From positions 1 through 10,084 of the forward strand of contig DINW01000057.1 in NCBI GenBank assembly GCA_002423705.1: a stretch of DNA of 10,084 nucleotides, read 5' to 3'. Of this stretch, positions 6,661-10,084 are shown piece by piece. Under the pieces are notes generated by a model. That model did not search any database and was not told the DNA's origin. It saw nothing but the letters and a program-made list of their open reading frames with translations. The position numbers and the translations under genes were made by a program. Origin of the DNA: Clostridium sp. UBA5530. Lineage in GTDB: Bacteria > Bacillota > Clostridia > Clostridiales > Clostridiaceae. The stretch's first letter is position 1, and each line of letters begins with the position of its first letter.

Positions 6661-6708
6661 AAGTCTCCTGTAGAAATAATTGATAATTCTACAGGAGACT
6701 TTTGTTTC
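6661..6708 (+). terminator. Intrinsic terminator of the hydrogenase operon
   Basis: A perfect 16-bp stem pairs 6661-6676 (AAGTCTCCTGTAGAAT) with 6686-6701 (ATTCTACAGGAGACTT), with a nine-base loop and a TTTTGTTT tail. It lies 128 bases beyond the hfsD stop and downstream of repeat copy A, so copy A would be inside the 3' untranslated region of the operon transcript. Confidence 0.92.
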
Positions 6709-6755
6709 CATATTGATTTTGGCATAATATATATAATACTTAAAGAAACTTTTTC

Positions 6756-6773
6756 ATAAATTCTTTATAAATT
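6756..6773 (+). promoter_or_regulatory. Direct repeat with 11-bp period, possible response-regulator box
   Basis: ATAAATT occurs at 6756-6762 and again at 6767-6773, exactly 11 bp apart. This is the usual phasing of tandem binding sites for OmpR/PhoB-type regulators. It lies upstream of the response-regulator gene, so autoregulation is possible. The motif is pure A/T in AT-rich DNA, so chance is a real alternative. Confidence 0.25.
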
Positions 6774-6776
6774 TAG

Positions 6777-6805
6777 TAGGCACTTCTTAAAAAGTTTTTT
6801 ATAAA
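6777..6805 (+). promoter_or_regulatory. Candidate promoter of the two-component operon
   Basis: TAGGCA (6777-6782) and TATAAA (6800-6805) are spaced by 17 bases. They match consensus at four and five of six positions. Transcription would start near 6812, about 30 bases before ATG 6842, and would exclude the in-frame TTG at 6812 as a start. Confidence 0.35.
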
Positions 6806-6826
6806 ATTAAATTGTGGGATTCAGAG

Positions 6827-6831
6827 AGGAG
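6827..6831 (+). promoter_or_regulatory. Ribosome binding site fixing the response-regulator start at 6842
   Basis: AGGAG lies ten bases before ATG 6842. The upstream in-frame TTG at 6812 has no such site and would add ten residues ahead of the normal receiver-domain start. Confidence 0.7.
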
Positions 6832-6841
6832 AAAAGCATTA

Positions 6842-7546
6842 ATGGAAGGAAATAGCAAAATATTAATAGTTGATGACGAAGAGGACATAAGAGAGATAGT
6901 GGAAATATATCTTATAAATGAGGGCTTCGAAGTGACGCAAGCCTCCAATGGTATAGAGGCCTTAAAAGTCATTGAGAAACAAAGTGTAGATTTAATAATT
7001 TTAGATATCATGATGCCAGAAATGGATGGAATTAAAACTTGTTTACAAATAAGAAAGGATAGAAAGATACCAATAATAATGCTATCGGCAAAGGCACAGG
7101 ATAGCGATAAAATCTTAGGGCTAAATATAGGGGCAGATGACTATTTAGTGAAACCATTCAATCCCTTGGAGCTGGTAGCAAGAGTAAAATCTCAACTTAG
7201 AAGAGCCACCAGCTTTAATGAAGGTTTTCAGGAAAATGAGAACACAATAAATATAGAATCCCTTATTATAAATAAGTACACTAGGGAAGTCTTTGTAGAG
7301 GGAAAATTTGTAAGGCTCACTCCAAGAGAATTTGATATATTAGAAGTTTTAGCAATAAATAGAGGAAGAGTATTGAGTACAGAGCAGATATACGAAAAGG
7401 TGTGGAAAGAACCATTTTATAACTCGGAAAATACAGTGGCTGTACATATACGAAACATAAGAGAAAAAATAGAGATAAACCCAAAGGAGCCTAAATACAT
7501 CAAACTAGTATGGGGAGTAGGTTATAAAATTGATAAAATACAGTAA
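6842..7546 (+). CDS. OmpR/PhoB-family response regulator (VanR-like)
   Basis: This 234-residue DNA-binding regulator has a receiver domain (about 5-117) with acidic pocket Asp11/Asp12, phospho-acceptor Asp55 in LDIMMPEMDG, Ser82 and Lys104 in KPF. A winged-helix DNA-binding domain follows (about 135-232), with the typical RLTPREFDILEVL and RNIREKIE helices and the VWGVGYK wing. The LGLNIGADDYLVKPFNPLEL segment resembles VanR-type regulators common in Clostridia. No van resistance genes are in the window, so resistance should not be inferred. ATG 6842 is preferred because AGGAG lies ten bases upstream. The gene overlaps the kinase gene by 17 bases, making the two a co-expressed pair. The target genes are not known. 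The membrane glycosyltransferase downstream is one possibility, but it has its own promoter-like sequence. Confidence 0.92.
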   Translation: MEGNSKILIVDDEEDIREIVEIYLINEGFEVTQASNGIEALKVIEKQSVDLIILDIMMPEMDGIKTCLQIRKDRKIPIIMLSAKAQDSDKILGLNIGADDYLVKPFNPLELVARVKSQLRRATSFNEGFQENENTINIESLIINKYTREVFVEGKFVRLTPREFDILEVLAINRGRVLSTEQIYEKVWKEPFYNSENTVAVHIRNIREKIEINPKEPKYIKLVWGVGYKIDKIQ

Positions 7547-8912
7547 ACTACATATTAGAAAAATAATTAGAATAAATTTAAAGGGAAAATTTATTTTGGT
7601 GAATCTGGTGGCTATATCCATAATAATTATGGGCTTAGCCTACGGAATAACTAAGTTAAATGATGACACATACATAAACTCTACAATAAACACATTTAAC
7701 AGTGCATATATAGCTATATCTAAATTTGTAAAAAGTGATGATTATAAGGCAAAGGATTATTTGGATAAAGTAGCTAAGTACTATGGAGTTAATGTAGCTG
7801 TAGTGGATATGAAGGGGAATATAGTAATTAAATCAGAATCAGTAAGTGAAGAAAAAATAGATATGGGAAAAATAAAGAAGGTTTTTCAGGATAAGTATGA
7901 TGATGGTAATGCATATCAACTATATGACATTTCAATAAATTCTATTGATAAAAAGCTTCTCATATGGAAGTCAGTAAAAAAGAATGGAGTAGAGGTTTTT
8001 GTGATAATTCTTATAATATCTGTGCTCCTAGCAATTTGGATTATGTATATTTTTGTTAATAACAAAGTTAGGTATATAAAAAAGATAGTACAAGGATCTA
8101 AAGAATTTTCCCAAGGAAATTTGAAATTTAGAATTGATGAAAAAGGAAAAGATGAACTCCAAACTTTAGCTAATGCCATGAATGATATGGCAAAGAAACT
8201 AGAGGAAAACATAGAGAAGGATAAGGCAGAGGAAAGGTTTAAAACTGAATTGATAACCAATGTTTCCCATGATTTAAGAACTCCATTAACATCTCTTATA
8301 GGTTATATTCAGTTGTTAGATAATAAGACCATTGATGATAAAAATAAAGATAAGTATATAAAAATTTCCCTGCAAAAGGCCTATAGATTAAAGAATTTAC
8401 TAGAAGATCTTTTTGAATATTCTAAGCTAGAATGTGGACAGATAAAATTGAATAAGAGTCTTGTGAATATAGTGGAAGTAATAGAACAAAGTATAGGGGA
8501 ACTGTTTATGGAAGCTAAAAATAAAAATATGACATTTAATAAAAACTTTAATAAATCTAAAATTATGGCAAACATAGATTCACAAAAAATAGCAAGGGTT
8601 TTTGAAAACATCATTGGCAATGGAATTAAATATGGTAAAGAAAATACAACTATAGATATAGTAGTCTGTGAAGAGAAGGAAGATATAATCATTACCTTTG
8701 AAAATTATTGCACTGAAGGTGAAATTAAAGATACATCAAAAATATTTGAAAGATTCTATAGGGGAGATCAATCAAGAAATTCTAAGGTAGCTGGTTCTGG
8801 TCTAGGGTTAGCTATTGCTAAAGATATACTAGAACTTCATCAAGGAAAAATATGGGCGGAAATAAATATGGATAAGTTTAAAGTATTCATAAAAATAAGA
8901 GAGAATTCATAG
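7530..8912 (+). CDS. Membrane sensor histidine kinase (HAMP-HisKA-HATPase, VanS-like)
   Basis: The 460-residue kinase has two membrane segments (about 21-41 and 154-176) around an extracytoplasmic sensor of ~110 residues. Then come a HAMP linker (about 177-229), a HisKA helix with phospho-accepting His247 in NVSHDLRTP, and an ATPase domain with the N-box Asn364 (NIIGNGIKYG), the F-box FERFYRGD and the G2 box GSGLGLAIAK (422-431). The usual DxGxG G1 box is not recognisable: the region reads FENYCTEGEIKD. Such a degenerate G1 occurs in VanS-like kinases and need not mean inactivity. Translation probably starts at TTG 7530, overlapping the regulator gene by 17 bases, with GGGGAG 12 bases upstream. 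The next in-frame Met is inside the first membrane helix, so it is unlikely as a start. The ligand is unknown. Confidence 0.88.
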   Translation: MIKYSKLHIRKIIRINLKGKFILVNLVAISIIIMGLAYGITKLNDDTYINSTINTFNSAYIAISKFVKSDDYKAKDYLDKVAKYYGVNVAVVDMKGNIVIKSESVSEEKIDMGKIKKVFQDKYDDGNAYQLYDISINSIDKKLLIWKSVKKNGVEVFVIILIISVLLAIWIMYIFVNNKVRYIKKIVQGSKEFSQGNLKFRIDEKGKDELQTLANAMNDMAKKLEENIEKDKAEERFKTELITNVSHDLRTPLTSLIGYIQLLDNKTIDDKNKDKYIKISLQKAYRLKNLLEDLFEYSKLECGQIKLNKSLVNIVEVIEQSIGELFMEAKNKNMTFNKNFNKSKIMANIDSQKIARVFENIIGNGIKYGKENTTIDIVVCEEKEDIIITFENYCTEGEIKDTSKIFERFYRGDQSRNSKVAGSGLGLAIAKDILELHQGKIWAEINMDKFKVFIKIRENS

Positions 8913-8927
8913 TGATTATGAGTATAT

Positions 8928-9030
8928 AAAGTGAAACTTACTTTTGGTTTCACCCCAATATTGGTTGAACTTATCTAGGGTCCTAGCTACTGTTATCTCC
9001 ACCTAAAGAGAGTGGAGATAACAGCAGATA
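8928..9030 (+). repeat. Structured interspersed element, copy B (possible RNA)
   Basis: This second copy of the element at 6545-6649 lies in the same orientation and starts 15 bases after the kinase stop. The terminal hairpin is perfect: CTGTTATCTCCAC (8990-9002) pairs with GTGGAGATAACAG (9012-9024) around CTAAAGAGA. A second hairpin pairs GTGAAAC (8931-8937) with GTTTCAC (8947-8953). ACCC (8952-8955) could instead pair with GGGT (8978-8981), enclosing the conserved GTTGAACTTATCTA block as in copy A. The two options share bases, so the element may switch between folds. No T-run follows. The family is unknown to me. Confidence 0.7.
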
Positions 9031-9035
9031 AAAAA

Positions 9036-9065
9036 TTGAGAATCTATATGAAATAAAAGTAAAAT
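9036..9065 (+). promoter_or_regulatory. Candidate promoter of the glycosyltransferase gene
   Basis: TTGAGA (9036-9041) and TAAAAT (9060-9065) each match consensus at five of six positions, with an 18-base spacer. Transcription would start near 9072. The promoter lies immediately after repeat copy B and gives the glycosyltransferase a unit separate from the kinase. Confidence 0.5.
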
Positions 9066-9107
9066 ATGATATATTTATGTAATGAGTAATATATTGAAAA
9101 TTCATAT

Positions 9108-9113
9108 GGGAGA
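9108..9113 (+). promoter_or_regulatory. Ribosome binding site fixing the glycosyltransferase start at 9121
   Basis: GGGAGA lies seven bases before ATG 9121. The earlier in-frame ATG codons at 9082 and 9106 have no comparable site. Confidence 0.65.
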
Positions 9114-9120
9114 TTATAAT

Positions 9121-10032
9121 ATGACTTTTATAAATGAGAAATATATAAAAAAATATTTAATTATGATAATAGTAATATTTTTTTCAGTATCTTTGATAAC
9201 AGTACTATCATGGGGAAATAGTACACTTTTAGGAAGTCTAGAAACCTTTGATAATGATGATGTGAATTATATAAGAAGTGCATGGATATTGGTAGAAAAA
9301 GGGGTAGTCACTTATGAGAATACCATGGAACCTACTGTATTTATAATGCCAGGTCTTACCTATGTTTTAGCTTTATTTACGCTGATTTTCGGTAAAATCC
9401 AGGGCCTTGTGGCCTTTAGAATTTTTCAAGTAGGACTTCAATCTTTAAGCATATATATATTGTTTTTAGTGGCAAAGAAAGTTTTTAATAGTAAGGTAGC
9501 TTTAATAGCCTGTTTTTTAGATGCCCTTTATATAGTTGAAACCTATGTAACTAGTTTAGTATTAATGGAAACAATGTTTAAATTTCTATTTTTGCTTTTG
9601 GTTTATCTAAGCATTATGGCTGTTGAAAAAAATACAATGAAATACTACGTAGAGGCTGGTATTGTATGGGCATTAGGGTCTATGCTTAGACCAACTATAG
9701 CGGTATACCCCCTTATTATAATAATAGCTTGGATAAAGAATAAGTATGATATAAAAGATATGATTAAATACACATCTGTTGTGTTTTTAATATTTTGTAT
9801 AGTAATGGGTCCATGGTGGATAAGAAATTATAGGGAATTCAATGAATTCATACCATTTACTAAGTCAAGCGGCAAACCATTTTTGCAGGGTACCTTTTTA
9901 AATTATGATGAAAGTGGAGGAATGGGTGTATCTTATGAAGAGGGCGTAGGTTTAATTGATAGTAATGAGAAAAACTTTCATATGGGAGTTGAGAGATTAA
10001 AGACCTATGGCAAAAAAGAACCAGTAAAATAA
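9121..10032 (+). pseudogene. GT39/ArnT-like membrane glycosyltransferase, 3' end lost or misjoined
   Basis: The readable 303 residues are a polytopic membrane protein with features of the GT-C fold family that uses lipid-phosphate sugar donors. An N-terminal membrane helix (about 11-31) is followed by an acidic loop with DNDD (44-47, the usual catalytic region), a LMETMF motif (149-154), LRPT (189-192) and PWWIRNY (231-237). Family members are normally about 450-600 residues, so the C-terminal third or more is missing. The frame ends at TAA 10030-10032, just where the base composition jumps, and the text after it does not continue the protein in any frame. This is either a broken gene or, more likely, an assembly junction at the contig end. 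ATG 9121 is chosen for its GGGAGA. If complete, it would transfer sugars to a lipid or protein on the outer membrane face; the acceptor is unknown. Confidence 0.7.
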
Positions 10033-10084
10033 TCAGCGGCATAAAGTTCATCTGATGTCTTCCCCCTCATTCTCTGCGGCGGAA
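10033..10084. other. Compositionally foreign tail at the window end
   Basis: I count 27 G/C in these 52 bases, far above the AT-rich DNA that precedes them. They include GCGGC twice and a CCCCC run. On the minus strand one frame is open from the window edge to beyond the junction, but it is too short to identify. I see no insertion-sequence end or target duplication here. Confidence 0.5.

Noticed and set aside
6842..8912. Vancomycin-resistance regulator VanRS
   Set aside because: The similarity is only to the general VanR/VanS class; no vanHAX-type or other resistance genes are in the window.
8955..8964. CCAATATTGG perfect palindrome as an operator
   Set aside because: It lies inside repeat copy B; copy A has the equivalent bases without the palindrome, so it is probably incidental.
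8990..9030. Terminal hairpin of repeat copy B as the kinase operon terminator
   Set aside because: The stem is perfect but is followed by CAGATAAAA on this strand, and there is no T-run on the other strand either.
6545..9030. CRISPR array or composite transposon from the paired repeats
   Set aside because: There are only two copies 2.4 kb apart with genes between them, no spacers, no cas genes and no transposase.
9860..10051. Minus-strand open frame across the window end
   Set aside because: It crosses the suspected junction and is mostly antisense to the glycosyltransferase; nothing recognisable is encoded.

Overview
The window looks like chromosomal DNA of a low-GC, strictly anaerobic Firmicute, most likely a Clostridium or close relative. 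The DNA is AT-rich, Shine-Dalgarno sequences are strong, the genes are tightly packed, and the content is anaerobe-specific: a reverse-rubrerythrin tail, two [FeFe]-hydrogenase-family proteins and a SpoIIE-type phosphatase. All genes read on the + strand.

Layout. (1) 1-83 is the C-terminal end of a rubrerythrin-family peroxide reductase, closed by a clear intrinsic terminator (94-129). (2) 308-1621 encodes a patatin-like phospholipase with an intact Ser/Asp dyad. (3) 1927-6533 is a four-gene operon: a NuoE-like [2Fe-2S] protein, a PAS-containing sensory-type [FeFe] hydrogenase with an altered active site, a SpoIIE/PP2C phosphatase with an extra C-terminal domain, and a cysteine-rich [FeFe] hydrogenase with a near-canonical active site. 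The order matches the hfsABCD locus known from Thermoanaerobacterium. A Rex-like operator (12 of 14 consensus positions) lies upstream, and a 16-bp-stem terminator ends the unit. (4) 6842-8912 encodes a VanR/VanS-type two-component system. (5) 9121-10032 encodes a GT39/ArnT-like membrane glycosyltransferase that stops abruptly, far short of family length. The last ~50 bases have much higher GC, so the end may be a misjoin or foreign junction.

How the genes may work together. In the hfs-like operon, HfsD has the residues needed for H2 chemistry. HfsB keeps the four H-cluster cysteines but lacks the proton-shuttle Cys and the Met of motif L3, and it carries extra Fe-S sites and a PAS domain, which suits H2 or redox sensing. 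HfsC could pass that signal on by dephosphorylating an unidentified phosphoprotein, and HfsA could supply or accept electrons. Control by Rex would tie the operon to the NADH/NAD+ ratio. The link from sensor to phosphatase is inference.

The least expected signal is a pair of ~105-nt direct repeats (6545-6649 and 8928-9030). Each starts just after a gene's stop codon, and together they flank the two-component system. Their long terminal hairpins have different stem sequences with paired (compensatory) changes, but share a loop and a single-stranded GTTGAACTTATCTA block. This points to a structured RNA or mobile RNA-like element that I cannot assign to a named family.
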